Shown in pieces: positions 16,475 through 24,500 of a DNA stretch of 64,000 bases. How positions within the stretch are numbered: the first letter of the stretch is position 1; each line of letters begins with the position of its first letter. A model generated the notes under the pieces. That model saw only the letters and a program-made list of their open reading frames with translations, did not search any database and had not been told where the DNA came from. This DNA comes from CAZBRS01 sp964494475 (GTDB lineage: Bacteria; Myxococcota_A; UBA9042; CAZBRS01), in NCBI GenBank assembly GCA_964494475.1, contig CAZBRS010000032.1, positions 5,967 to 69,966 on the forward strand, written 5' to 3'. The translations under genes were made by a program, and so were the position numbers.

Positions 16475-17299
16475 ATGCGCCTACGCACCCTGGTGACCGC
16501 AGCCCTGCTGCTCGCCTCGACGGCCCTGTCGGCCGGCCCGCACGACGTGGCCATCCACGTCACGCGCCTGGGCGGCGACCGTGGCTCGGCCCAGCCCTAC
16601 GTCGACCGCCTGCTGCGCCGCCTCGAAGGGCTCACGGGCTGGGCCGCCGGCTCCATGAAGGGCGCGTTCGTGGTGTCGAAGAAGGAGGCCCTGGCCTACC
16701 TCGCGCAGGCCCAGCCCGGCTTCGGCATGCTGGAGCCCGCGCTCTACTTCGAGCTCCGGAAGAGCCACGCGCTCACGCCGCTCCTGCAGGTCGAGAGCGT
16801 CGATCTCGTGTCGCCGAAGCTGCACGTGGTGGTGAAGGATGCGGGGCTGAAGACCCTGGCCGACCTGGCGGGCAAGCGCCTCTGGACCACCCTCGGCGAC
16901 CACCCGCGCTACCTGCAGGCCGTGGTGCTCGAGGGCAAGCTCGACTTGGCCGGTGTGCAGGTGAAGCCCCTCGGCCAGGCGCTGAAGGGCCTGCGCGGCG
17001 TGCTGCGCGGCGACTGCGACGCCACGGTGCTGGACGACGACCAACTGGCCAAGGCGCGCCAGATGACCGGCGGCGCCGACCTGCGCGTGCTGGCCTCGTC
17101 GCCGGCGCTCCCCTCCATCCCCCTGGTGGCCTTCGGCGGCGCGCTCTCCGAGGCCGAGAAGGCCGCGCTCGTGAAGGCCCTCTCGGGGCTCTGCGGCACG
17201 CCCGAGGGCGCGGCCGTCTGCAAGGAGATGCACATCGGGCGCTTCGTCCCCGTCGACGCCGCGACGTTTTCGCGCGCCCAGGCGGCGTACGGCGAGTAG
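16475..17299 (+). CDS. PhnD-like periplasmic substrate-binding protein, orphan
   Basis: The 274-residue product has a cleavable signal peptide (MRLRTLVTAALLLASTALSA). Its body resembles the phosphate/phosphonate-binding PhnD family: AIHVTRLGGDRGSAQPYVDRL at the start, GFGMLEPALYFELR, then LHVVVKDAGLKTLADLAGKRL and a GDCDATVLDDDQLAKARQM segment, all in the expected order. PhnD-type proteins normally feed an ABC importer, but no permease or ATPase gene is near. Instead it is 9 nt upstream of a B12-type radical SAM gene. Orphan PhnD-like proteins can act as sensors or have lost the transport role. Ligand unknown. GGAGG lies 7 nt before the ATG. Confidence 0.75.
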   Translation: MRLRTLVTAALLLASTALSAGPHDVAIHVTRLGGDRGSAQPYVDRLLRRLEGLTGWAAGSMKGAFVVSKKEALAYLAQAQPGFGMLEPALYFELRKSHALTPLLQVESVDLVSPKLHVVVKDAGLKTLADLAGKRLWTTLGDHPRYLQAVVLEGKLDLAGVQVKPLGQALKGLRGVLRGDCDATVLDDDQLAKARQMTGGADLRVLASSPALPSIPLVAFGGALSEAEKAALVKALSGLCGTPEGAAVCKEMHIGRFVPVDAATFSRAQAAYGE

Positions 17300-17308
17300 C
17301 CTGTTCGC

Positions 17309-18700
17309 ATGAAGATCCTGCTCGCACAGCCCTCGTGGGATCACGTGTTCGGCCGCATGGCCCACGCGGGCGCCAGCTACGCCTCGCCGCCCATCGGCAT
17401 GGGCCTGCTGGCCTCGCTGGCGCGTGACGCGGGGCACGAGGTGCTGCTCGTCGACGGCCACGCCGAGCGCGAGGGCGTCGAGGCCACCGCCGCCCGGGTC
17501 GCGGCCGCGGCGCCCGACGTCGTGGGCTTGTCCGGCATGACCCCCACCCACTCGGCCATCTGCGAACTGGCGCGTCGACTGAGGGAGCTCCTGCCCTCGA
17601 CCCCCCTGATCGTGGGCGGCGTGCACGTCACGCTGCTCGGGGCGGAGGCCCTCACCCCCGACCTCGACTACGGCTTTCGCGGCGAGGCCGAGGAGCAGTG
17701 GCTGAAGGTGCTCGAGGTGCTGGCCGGCCGGCGCGACCCCGCCGGCGTGCCGGGCCTCGTGTGGCGCCGGCCCGACGGGGTGCTGGTCGACAACGGGATC
17801 GCGCCCGTGGTCGCGGACCTCGACACGCTGCCCGAGGCGGCCTGGGACCTGTACCGGCTCGACGCCTACCGCGAGAGCTTCAGCGGCCACCGCAACGTGA
17901 GGTTCGTGAACCTGGTGCTCAGCCGCGGCTGCCCGTTCCCTTGCGTGTTCTGCTCGGCCGCCGCGCTGCAGGGCCGCAAGGCGCGCTACCGCTCGGCCGC
18001 GAAGCTGGTGGCCGAGATGCGCACCCTGGCCGAGCGGTTCGACGTGCGCCACTTCATGTTCCAGGACTCGAACCTCACCATGAGCCGACGCGCGGTCGTC
18101 GAGCTCTGCGAGCACCTGCTGGCGTCGGGCCTCGACGTGACCTTCGAGGGCTGGACGCGCGCCGATCTGATCGATCGCGAGCTGCTGGTCCTCCTGAAGC
18201 GCGCCGGGCTCGTGCGCATCCAGTTCGGCATCGAGTCGGGCAGCCCCGCCGTGCTCCAACGGCTGCAGAAGCACGTGAGCCACGAGCAGATCCGGGCGGC
18301 CTTCCGCCTGGCGGGCGAGCTCGGGCTCGAGACCAGCTGCACGGCCATGATGGGGCTGCCGGGCGAGACCGAGGCCGACGTGTGGCAGACCGTACGCTTC
18401 ATCCGCAGCATCCCCGAGATCGGGCACTCGCCCCTCTCGATCGCCATCCCGTACCCCGGTACCGAGCTGCGACGCATGGCCGAGTCCGGCGAGCACGGCC
18501 TGCGCCTGCTCGGCCGCGACTGGGACCAGTATCGCCGGTACGACGGGGGCGTGATGGAGGTGAACGGGATGAGCCCCGAACAGCTGCAACGGCTGCAGAA
18601 GCGCGCGTTGATCTGGATGCACCTCACGCCCCGCAAGCTGGTCGCGACGGTGCGGCGGTTCGGACTCCGGACCGTCGTGCGCGCTGTCCTCGGACGTTGA
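17309..18700 (+). CDS. B12-binding radical SAM enzyme (BchE-like family), 463 aa
   Basis: A cobalamin-binding Rossmann domain fills residues 1-140 (MKILLAQPSWDHVFGRM, PIGMGLLASLARDAGHEVLLVDG, VVGLSGMTPTH, PLIVGGVHVTLL). The radical SAM core follows with the canonical cluster motif SRGCPFPCVFCSAA at about residue 210, then FEGWTRADLI, VRIQFGIESGSPAVLQRL and TAMMGLPGETEADV. This is the layout of the broad BchE/Mg-protoporphyrin cyclase-like family, many of which are methyltransferases or act on lipids and hopanoids. The exact reaction cannot be read. It starts 9 nt after the PhnD-like gene and is followed within 40 nt by an RND exporter, so a joint role in making and moving a lipid-like product is conceivable but is inference. 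Confidence 0.85.
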   Translation: MKILLAQPSWDHVFGRMAHAGASYASPPIGMGLLASLARDAGHEVLLVDGHAEREGVEATAARVAAAAPDVVGLSGMTPTHSAICELARRLRELLPSTPLIVGGVHVTLLGAEALTPDLDYGFRGEAEEQWLKVLEVLAGRRDPAGVPGLVWRRPDGVLVDNGIAPVVADLDTLPEAAWDLYRLDAYRESFSGHRNVRFVNLVLSRGCPFPCVFCSAAALQGRKARYRSAAKLVAEMRTLAERFDVRHFMFQDSNLTMSRRAVVELCEHLLASGLDVTFEGWTRADLIDRELLVLLKRAGLVRIQFGIESGSPAVLQRLQKHVSHEQIRAAFRLAGELGLETSCTAMMGLPGETEADVWQTVRFIRSIPEIGHSPLSIAIPYPGTELRRMAESGEHGLRLLGRDWDQYRRYDGGVMEVNGMSPEQLQRLQKRALIWMHLTPRKLVATVRRFGLRTVVRAVLGR

Positions 18701-18739
18701 ATTGTGCTATGACCCCGCGCGGTTCGAAGAGGTGACCCC

Positions 18740-21064
18740 ATGCGCGAAGCGCTCCTCCATCCGTTCTTCCGTTTCGTCCTCGCGAAGCGCTGGTGGATCG
18801 TCGGTGTGTACGCCGCGCTGCTGGCGGCCAGCGTGCCCTTCGCGCTCAAGGTCGACCAGGACAACGCGATCGACCGGCTCATCGTCCAGGACGACCCCGA
18901 CTACCTGGCCACGCAGGCCTTCGCCAAGGTATTCGGCGCCGGCGAGTACGTGGTGCTGTTCGCCGAGACCGATCGCCCCTTCGCGCCCGAGGTCCTCGCC
19001 GCGTTGCAGGCGCTCGAGGCGAAGCTGTCGGGCATCCCGAGGGTCAGCCTCAACTCGGTGTTCACCGTCTACCACCGCGCGCGCCCCGACGCCGATCCCG
19101 CGGCCGATCCCGCCGCCTTCAGGGCCTTCGTCACGGGCACCCCGCTCTTCTCGCAGCAGGGGCTGGTGGGCGCCGGCTTCTACGGGCTGCCGCTCATCCT
19201 CGACGTGGAGGGCGCCGAGCAGCGCGTAGCGGCCCTCACCGCCATCGACGCCGCCGTCGCCGAGCGCATCGCCGCCCCGGCCCCGCTCACCGCCCTGCGC
19301 AAGGTGGGCGAGCCCTACGTGAACGACTACCTGAACCGCGGCGCCTCCGAAGGCGGGATGAAGCAGTTCCCGCTGTTCGGGCTGTTCGTGGTGGTGCTGG
19401 TCATGGGCCTGTACCGCTCGTGGCGCACGCTGGCCGCCTTCGTCGTGGCCATGGCCGTGAACGTGGCGCTGGCGGTGGGCTACATCGGCCTGGTGGGCGG
19501 CACGTTCACCATCGTGTCGGTGCTCATCCCCATGACCCTGCTGGTCACCTGCCTCGCCACGCTCGTCTACACGCACTCGCGCTACGTCGAGCAGCCGCCG
19601 GGGAGCGCCCTCGACGACCACCACGTGGCCGCGCTCTCGAACAAGTTCCTGGCCTGCACCGCGTCGGTGCTGGCCTCGGCCATCGGCTTCGCGGCGCTGG
19701 CCGTGTCCGACATCCGCCCCATCCGCGAGATGGGGTTGTGGCTGTCGGTGGGCCTCTTGATCACATGGGCCATCAACTTCACGCTCTTCCCCGCGCTGCA
19801 GAAGATCCTGAAGACGCCCACCCAGGCCGAGCGCAAGATCGCGGCCCAGTGGTTCCTGGGGGTCGCGGCCTGGATGCCGAAGGCCAGCTACCGCTGGCGC
19901 TGGGTCAGCGTGCCCCTGTCGCTCGTGCTCTGCGGCCTGGGCGCCGTGGCCCTGTTCGGCTTTCCGGGCGTGCTGCCCCCCATGCAGATGCTCACGCACC
20001 CGGTCGACTACGTGAACGCCGACACCGACCTCTACAAAGACACCAAGCGCGTCGAGCAGCTCATTCCGGGCCTGTCGGTGGCCGACGTGTGGCTGCACGG
20101 CAAGGTGGGCACCTTGAATCAGCCCGAGGTGATCCGCGGCCTCGACGCCTTCCAGCGCGCCCTCGAGGCCGAGCCGCTGGTGGGCTCGGCGGTGGGCCCG
20201 ACGACGGTGCTGCGCATGCTGCGCTACATCGGCGGCAACGGCGACCAGTTGCCGACCGACCCCGACGAGCTCGAGGCCCTGACCGACACGCTCGAGGGCC
20301 TGCTCGAGAGCGAGCCCCTGCTCTCGAAGTTCGTGAACAAGGGCGACATGTCCGACACGCACGTCACGCTGATCACGCGCATCAACGACTTCCCCACCTA
20401 CCAGGCGCTCGGGCAGCGCGTGGCCGAGCTGTGGAAGCAGGCGGTGCAGAAGGAGCCCGCGCTCGCCGAGTTCACGGTGGGCCCCGAGGGGCCGGTCATG
20501 GCGGGCCTGGGCCGCCTGCAGACCAAGGTGTCGCACAACCTGGTGCCCACCCTGACCGAGTCGTTCGCGCTGACCGTGCTCATCATCTTCAGCGTGTTCC
20601 TGGTGGTGTTCCGCAACGGCGCGGCGCGGCTCATGGCCATGATCCCGTCCCTGTTCGCCATCCTCGTGATGTTCGGCCTCATGCGCCTGTTCGGCATGTC
20701 GTTGAACGTGGCGACCATCCTGATCGCCTCCACGGTGCTCGGCACCTCCGAGAACGACCAGATCCACTTCTTCTACCACTTCCTCGAGGGCAAGCAGGGC
20801 GCCACCACGGAGGCCGGCCTCCGCCACACCATGCTCATCGCCGGGCGCTCCATCTTCTTCGCCACGCTCATCAACGCGGTCGGTTTCCTGGCGTTCGCGC
20901 TCTCCGACCTGCCCCCCATCCGTCAGTTCGCGCTGCTGGCCTCCATCGCCTTCACGCTGTCGATGCTGGCCGACTTCACGGCGCTGCCCGGCGCGCTGTG
21001 GATGGTGTTCCACGACAAGCCCGACCAGCCCAGGCCCGACGGGCAGAAGGCCGGCGAGGAGTAG
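18740..21064 (+). CDS. MMPL/RND-family membrane transporter, 774 aa
   Basis: The protein has the duplicated RND layout: one helix near the N-terminus (WWIVGVYAALLAASVPFAL), a large periplasmic loop (about residues 35-205), five helices, another single helix (VPLSLVLCGLGAVALFGFPG), a second loop (about 410-600) and five final helices. Proteins of this size and shape belong to the MMPL/HpnN-like group, which export lipids, hopanoids or glycolipids using the proton gradient. The motif GTSENDQIHFFYHF in the second half is equivalent to the polar GxxxDxxIH motif of the family. No adaptor is present. It is followed after 3 nt by a TPR lipoprotein gene. GAGG before the ATG serves as ribosome site. 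Confidence 0.88.
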   Translation: MREALLHPFFRFVLAKRWWIVGVYAALLAASVPFALKVDQDNAIDRLIVQDDPDYLATQAFAKVFGAGEYVVLFAETDRPFAPEVLAALQALEAKLSGIPRVSLNSVFTVYHRARPDADPAADPAAFRAFVTGTPLFSQQGLVGAGFYGLPLILDVEGAEQRVAALTAIDAAVAERIAAPAPLTALRKVGEPYVNDYLNRGASEGGMKQFPLFGLFVVVLVMGLYRSWRTLAAFVVAMAVNVALAVGYIGLVGGTFTIVSVLIPMTLLVTCLATLVYTHSRYVEQPPGSALDDHHVAALSNKFLACTASVLASAIGFAALAVSDIRPIREMGLWLSVGLLITWAINFTLFPALQKILKTPTQAERKIAAQWFLGVAAWMPKASYRWRWVSVPLSLVLCGLGAVALFGFPGVLPPMQMLTHPVDYVNADTDLYKDTKRVEQLIPGLSVADVWLHGKVGTLNQPEVIRGLDAFQRALEAEPLVGSAVGPTTVLRMLRYIGGNGDQLPTDPDELEALTDTLEGLLESEPLLSKFVNKGDMSDTHVTLITRINDFPTYQALGQRVAELWKQAVQKEPALAEFTVGPEGPVMAGLGRLQTKVSHNLVPTLTESFALTVLIIFSVFLVVFRNGAARLMAMIPSLFAILVMFGLMRLFGMSLNVATILIASTVLGTSENDQIHFFYHFLEGKQGATTEAGLRHTMLIAGRSIFFATLINAVGFLAFALSDLPPIRQFALLASIAFTLSMLADFTALPGALWMVFHDKPDQPRPDGQKAGEE

Positions 21065-21067
21065 ACC

Positions 21068-21880
21068 ATGCCCCGCAGAGACACCCTGCTCGTGACCCTG
21101 GCCGCGCTCACCCTGCTCACGGGGTGCCCCTCGGCCATGCCCTGCTGCGTCGACGAGGTCGACAAGCGCCGCTGGGACGACCTGCCCCCGACGCAGCCCG
21201 AGTTGATCGCCTTCTCGCGAGAGCGGGTGCGCGACGACCGCCCCGACGCCGACCTGGTGCTGGGCGTGATGGCGGCGTGCCGGGCGCTCAAGTTGGAGCC
21301 CGACGACGGCGAGGCGGCGGTGCTGGGCGCCATGGGCTGCTTCGAGCTGCGCGACCGCGGCACCATCCCCGACTGGCTCTGGAGGGACTGCGTGCCCCTC
21401 TCGGAGGCGGCCGTGGCCCGGCTGCCCAGGGACGCGCGGGCCCAGTACACGCTGGCCCTGAACGTGGGGCTCGAGACCCAGAACCAGAACCCCAAGGACG
21501 CGCTCCTGAACGTGGGCTGGATCCTCTCGGCGCTCGACGTGGCCCTGGCCGAGGACGAAGCCCTCGACGAGGGCGGACCCCTGCGCGTCATGGGGCTCCT
21601 CTACCTGCGCGCGCCGTCCTGGCCGACCAGCATCGGCGACCCGGAGAAGGCCCACGAGTTGCTGGTGCGCGCGGCCGCCAGCTACCCGGCCCATCCCCTG
21701 AACCACCTGGCCCTGGCCGAGGCCCTGCTGGTCGACGCCGACTACGAGGCGGCCGTGACCGCGCTCGCCGACGCCCGGCGGGTCATCGATCCGGCCAAGC
21801 ACCACTGGCGCGCCGAGCGCTACACGAAGCAGGCCGACGAGCTCGAGGCCAAGGTCAGGGCCGGGCTCGGCGCTCCGTAA
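21068..21880 (+). CDS. TPR-type lipoprotein, TatT-like, 270 aa
   Basis: A lipobox (LLTGC, cysteine at residue 19) follows a short signal peptide, so the product should be lipid-anchored. The rest is helical with TPR-like repeats (VMAACRALKLEPDDGEAAVL, AQYTLALNVGLETQNQNPKD, HPLNHLALAEALLVDADYEAAVTALADAR in two pieces). A segment APSWPTSIGDPEKAHELLVRA resembles the TRAP-associated TatT family, whose members form periplasmic TPR rings that bind solutes. No TRAP transporter is present; the immediate upstream partner is the RND exporter, with only 3 nt between them, so it may be an accessory of that exporter. The family call is tentative. Confidence 0.7.
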   Translation: MPRRDTLLVTLAALTLLTGCPSAMPCCVDEVDKRRWDDLPPTQPELIAFSRERVRDDRPDADLVLGVMAACRALKLEPDDGEAAVLGAMGCFELRDRGTIPDWLWRDCVPLSEAAVARLPRDARAQYTLALNVGLETQNQNPKDALLNVGWILSALDVALAEDEALDEGGPLRVMGLLYLRAPSWPTSIGDPEKAHELLVRAAASYPAHPLNHLALAEALLVDADYEAAVTALADARRVIDPAKHHWRAERYTKQADELEAKVRAGLGAP

Positions 21881-21882
21881 AC

Positions 21883-21911
21883 TCGACGCCCGCCGCCGAC
21901 TCGGCTACCAT
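21883..21911 (+). promoter_or_regulatory. possible promoter for the PIN-PhoH gene
   Basis: TCGACG (21883-21888) and TACCAT (21906-21911) are 17 bp apart and each matches four consensus bases. They lie right after the stop of the preceding gene and about 33 nt before the PhoH ATG. Confidence 0.4.
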
Positions 21912-21943
21912 GACCGCAGCACCTCACCACCGCGAGGCCTTGC

Positions 21944-23272
21944 ATGATCAAGAACTTCGTGCTCGACACGAACGTCCTGCTGCATGACGCCCACGCCATC
22001 TTCGGCTTCGCCGACAACAACGTGTGCCTGCCCATCTACGTGATCGAGGAGATCGACAACTTCAAGCGCGACCTGACCGAGTTGGGACGCAACGCGCGCG
22101 AGGTGGCCCGCAAGCTCGACGAGCTGCGCAAGGAGGGCAACCTGCGCGACGGGGTGCGCCTCGAGAACGGCGGGCACCTGCGGGTCATCTTCGCCGAGCA
22201 GGCCGCCACGAACGGCGGCGCCCGGGGCAAGTCGCCCGAGGGCAAGACCATGGACAACAAGATCCTGCAGGCGGCCCTCGAGCTCGCCGCGCACGATCCG
22301 CGCACGCCGTGCGTGCTCATCACCAAGGACATCAACCTGCGCATCCGCGCCGACGCGCGCGGCCTGGCCGCCGAGGACTACGACCGCGAGCAGATCGACA
22401 TCTCGGAGGTGTACACCGGCTTCCGCCAGGTCGAGGTGCAGGACAGCGTGCTGGCCACGTTCTTCGAGGCCCATCAGGTGGTGCTCGAGGGGATCGAGCT
22501 CTACGCCAACGAGTACGTGATCCTGACCACGCCCACGGGCGGTCAGCCCGCCTACGGCCGCTTCGACGCCGCCAAGGGCGCGCTGGTGCCGGTGCTCGAC
22601 TCGCGCCGCAAGCGCATCTTCGGCATCCGCGCCAAGAACCCCGAGCAGATGTTCGCGCTCGACGCGCTCATGAACGACGACCTCAAGCTGGTCACCCTGG
22701 TCGGCAAGGCCGGCACGGGCAAGACGCTGCTGGCACTGGCGGCCGGGCTCGCCAAGGTGAACGACGACGGCGTGTACACCAAGCTGCTGGTCTCGCGGCC
22801 CGTCATCCCCCTGGGGCGCGACATCGGCTTCTTGCCCGGCGACATCGAAGAGAAGATGCAGCCCTGGATGAAGCCGGTGTACGACAACCTCGAGTTCCTG
22901 CTCAGCTTGAACCCCTACGCCGGCGACAGCAAGAAGGGCGGCCAGGACGAGCTGCCCATGGACGGCGTGGTCGAGGTCGAGCCGCTCACCTACCTGCGCG
23001 GCCGCAGCATCCCGAACCAGTACATCGTCATCGACGAGTCGCAGAACCTCACGCCCCACGAGGTGAAGACCATCATCACGCGCGCGGGCGAGGGCACCAA
23101 GATCGTGCTGACGGGCGACCCCTACCAGATCGACAACCCCTACCTCGACTCGGTGAACAACGGCCTGACCACCCTGGTGCAGAAGTTCCGCGGCCAGCCC
23201 ATCTCGGGCACCGTCACGTTGATGACGGGCGAGCGCTCGCCGCTGGCCGAGGTGGCCTCGAACCTGCTTTAA
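21944..23272 (+). CDS. PIN-PhoH fusion ATPase/ribonuclease
   Basis: The 442-residue protein joins a PIN nuclease domain to a PhoH ATPase. The PIN part (residues 1-150) has the acidic residues in VLDTNVLLHD, IYVIEEIDNFK, and LITKDINLRIRAD. The PhoH part has Walker A GKAGTGKTLLAL near residue 254, PVIPLGRDIGFLPGDIEEKM, Walker B YIVIDESQNLTPHEVK and TGDPYQIDNPYLDSVNNGL. This arrangement is that of PhoH2/YlaK-type proteins, which unwind and cleave RNA and in some actinobacteria act as the toxin of a toxin-antitoxin pair. No small antitoxin-like gene precedes it; the upstream neighbour is a lipoprotein. A housekeeping RNA-processing role under stress is therefore more likely. Confidence 0.93.
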   Translation: MIKNFVLDTNVLLHDAHAIFGFADNNVCLPIYVIEEIDNFKRDLTELGRNAREVARKLDELRKEGNLRDGVRLENGGHLRVIFAEQAATNGGARGKSPEGKTMDNKILQAALELAAHDPRTPCVLITKDINLRIRADARGLAAEDYDREQIDISEVYTGFRQVEVQDSVLATFFEAHQVVLEGIELYANEYVILTTPTGGQPAYGRFDAAKGALVPVLDSRRKRIFGIRAKNPEQMFALDALMNDDLKLVTLVGKAGTGKTLLALAAGLAKVNDDGVYTKLLVSRPVIPLGRDIGFLPGDIEEKMQPWMKPVYDNLEFLLSLNPYAGDSKKGGQDELPMDGVVEVEPLTYLRGRSIPNQYIVIDESQNLTPHEVKTIITRAGEGTKIVLTGDPYQIDNPYLDSVNNGLTTLVQKFRGQPISGTVTLMTGERSPLAEVASNLL

Positions 23273-23300
23273 CCGGCCCCTCACGAAAGCGCCCCCACCC

Positions 23301-23501
23301 ATGAAGCCCGTCCTCGCCCTCTTCGCCCTGCTGGCCGCGCTCCTCTCGTCGGGGTGCGCGCGCGACTGCACCGCCCTGGTCGAGCAGCACTGCCGCACCG
23401 CCAGCCTCTCCGAGGCCGATTGCCGTGCGCTGGCCGAGCGGGCCGCCCGGGCCCCGAACCAGGCCTGCGAGGCCATCGCGCAGGCGCTCGAATCGCGTTG
23501 A
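23301..23501 (+). CDS. small Cys-rich lipoprotein, 66 aa
   Basis: A signal peptide (MKPVLALFALLAALLSSGC) ends in a lipobox with the cysteine at residue 19. The mature part is about 48 residues with four further cysteines (CTALVEQHC, ADCRALAE, NQACEAIA) spaced as two helix-linking disulfides. No family was recognised. It starts 28 nt after the PhoH gene and ends 10 nt before the rhodanese-like gene, so it is probably the first member of a three-gene redox/membrane cluster. Confidence 0.65.
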   Translation: MKPVLALFALLAALLSSGCARDCTALVEQHCRTASLSEADCRALAERAARAPNQACEAIAQALESR

Positions 23502-23511
23502 CGAGGTCCAC

Positions 23512-24003
23512 GTGCGCACCGAGACGATCCGCACCATCCTGCGCGACGGGGCGCTGATCGCCCTGCTCTCGGCTGGATTGGCCCTGGGGGTGAACGCCCT
23601 GCGCCCCGCCGGCCTGCCCCTGGTCGCCGACAAGGAGTACCAGGTGCTCGTGCCCTGCCCCGAGGTGATGGGCGAGGCCGCCGCGCTGGAGCCCACCGAC
23701 GCGTTGCTCCACGACCCGCGCACGTTGCTGCTCGACGCCCGCGACGCCGCCGCCTTCGCCCTCTGGCACGCCCCCGGCGCCCGCTCGGTGCCCTACGACT
23801 ACCTGACCCCCACGCCCCCTGAGACCGTGAACGAGATCCTGGCCTCGCGGGCGGGCCGCGTGATCGTGGTGGGCGACGGCGACGACCCCGACTCGGGCCG
23901 CGAGCTGGCGCGCGAGCTGGCGGGCAAGGGCCTGAAGAACATGGCGTACGTCAAGGGCGGGGCATCGGCCCTGAAGGCCGCCCTGACGGGGGGTCGTCCA
24001 TGA
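23512..24003 (+). CDS. membrane-anchored rhodanese-like protein lacking the catalytic Cys
   Basis: The product has an N-terminal helix (GALIALLSAGLALGVNAL) and a rhodanese-like fold: LLLDARDAAAFALWHAPGA at about residue 85, SVPYDYLTPTPPETV, then VIVVGDGDDPDSGRELAREL and NMAYVKGGASALKAAL. In active rhodaneses the strand VIVVY/VVYC is followed by the catalytic cysteine; here that place holds Gly-Asp, so sulfur transfer is unlikely. The GTG start at 23512 with GAGG upstream is preferred because a longer reading frame upstream is only an overlap with the small lipoprotein gene. Its stop overlaps the MauE-like gene by 4 nt (ATGA). Likely an adaptor or binding protein for its membrane partner. Confidence 0.78.
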   Translation: MRTETIRTILRDGALIALLSAGLALGVNALRPAGLPLVADKEYQVLVPCPEVMGEAAALEPTDALLHDPRTLLLDARDAAAFALWHAPGARSVPYDYLTPTPPETVNEILASRAGRVIVVGDGDDPDSGRELARELAGKGLKNMAYVKGGASALKAALTGGRP

Positions 24004-24500
24004 GCGCGGCGACGACCTTCACCGCCTGGCGCGGGCACGGCTGGCTGGCCCTCGCCGCGCGGCTCTACCTGGGCGGCGTCTTCCTCGCGGCCTGCTGGCA
24101 CAAGATCCTCGACCCGGGCGCCTTCGCCCTCGACGTGGCCACCTACCAGTTCCTGCCCCTGCCGCTCATCAACCTGTTCGCGCTGGTGCTGCCCTGGGTC
24201 GAGCTCGTAGCCGGCGTGCTGCTGGTCGTGGGCCTGCGCGTGCGGGCCGCGGCGCTTCTGATCGCGCTCATGATGGTCGCGTTCCTGATCGCCCTGGGGC
24301 ACGCGCTCCACCTGGGGCTCGACATGAGCTGCGGCTGCTTCGCCTCCAGCGGCGCCGAGGCCGACCCGATCTCGTGGAAGACCGTGCTGCGCGACGCGGG
24401 GTGGTTGGTCCTGGCGCTCTACGTGCTGGTGCTGGACCGCGACCCGCTGGGGCTCTCGCGGCTGTACCGCGCCACGAAGTCGCGCGCGAAGGCCGCATAG
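24000..24500 (+). CDS. MauE/DoxX-family redox-associated membrane protein
   Basis: This 166-residue protein has four predicted membrane helices (ALAARLYLGGVFLAACWHKI, INLFALVLPWVELVAGVLLV, AALLIALMMVAFLIALGHAL and AGWLVLALYVLVL). It also has the diagnostic DMSCGCFASSG motif, close to the SCGCFG of MauE. MauE-like proteins are linked to disulfide formation or quinone-linked redox steps at the membrane. The vicinal CGC cysteines are the likely redox pair. It is translationally coupled to the rhodanese-like protein, a pairing seen in related bacteria. Its last 82 nt overlap the 3' end of tgt on the opposite strand. Confidence 0.85.
   Translation: MSAATTFTAWRGHGWLALAARLYLGGVFLAACWHKILDPGAFALDVATYQFLPLPLINLFALVLPWVELVAGVLLVVGLRVRAAALLIALMMVAFLIALGHALHLGLDMSCGCFASSGAEADPISWKTVLRDAGWLVLALYVLVLDRDPLGLSRLYRATKSRAKAA

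Noticed and set aside
18707..21805. A very long open frame antisense to the RND exporter
   Set aside because: It is a by-product of high third-position GC. The sense frame has clear membrane helices and family motifs, while the antisense translation is low-complexity and rich in His, Arg and Gly.
21944..23272. PhoH2-type toxin-antitoxin pair
   Set aside because: The expected small antitoxin gene directly upstream is absent; the upstream gene is a 270-residue lipoprotein.
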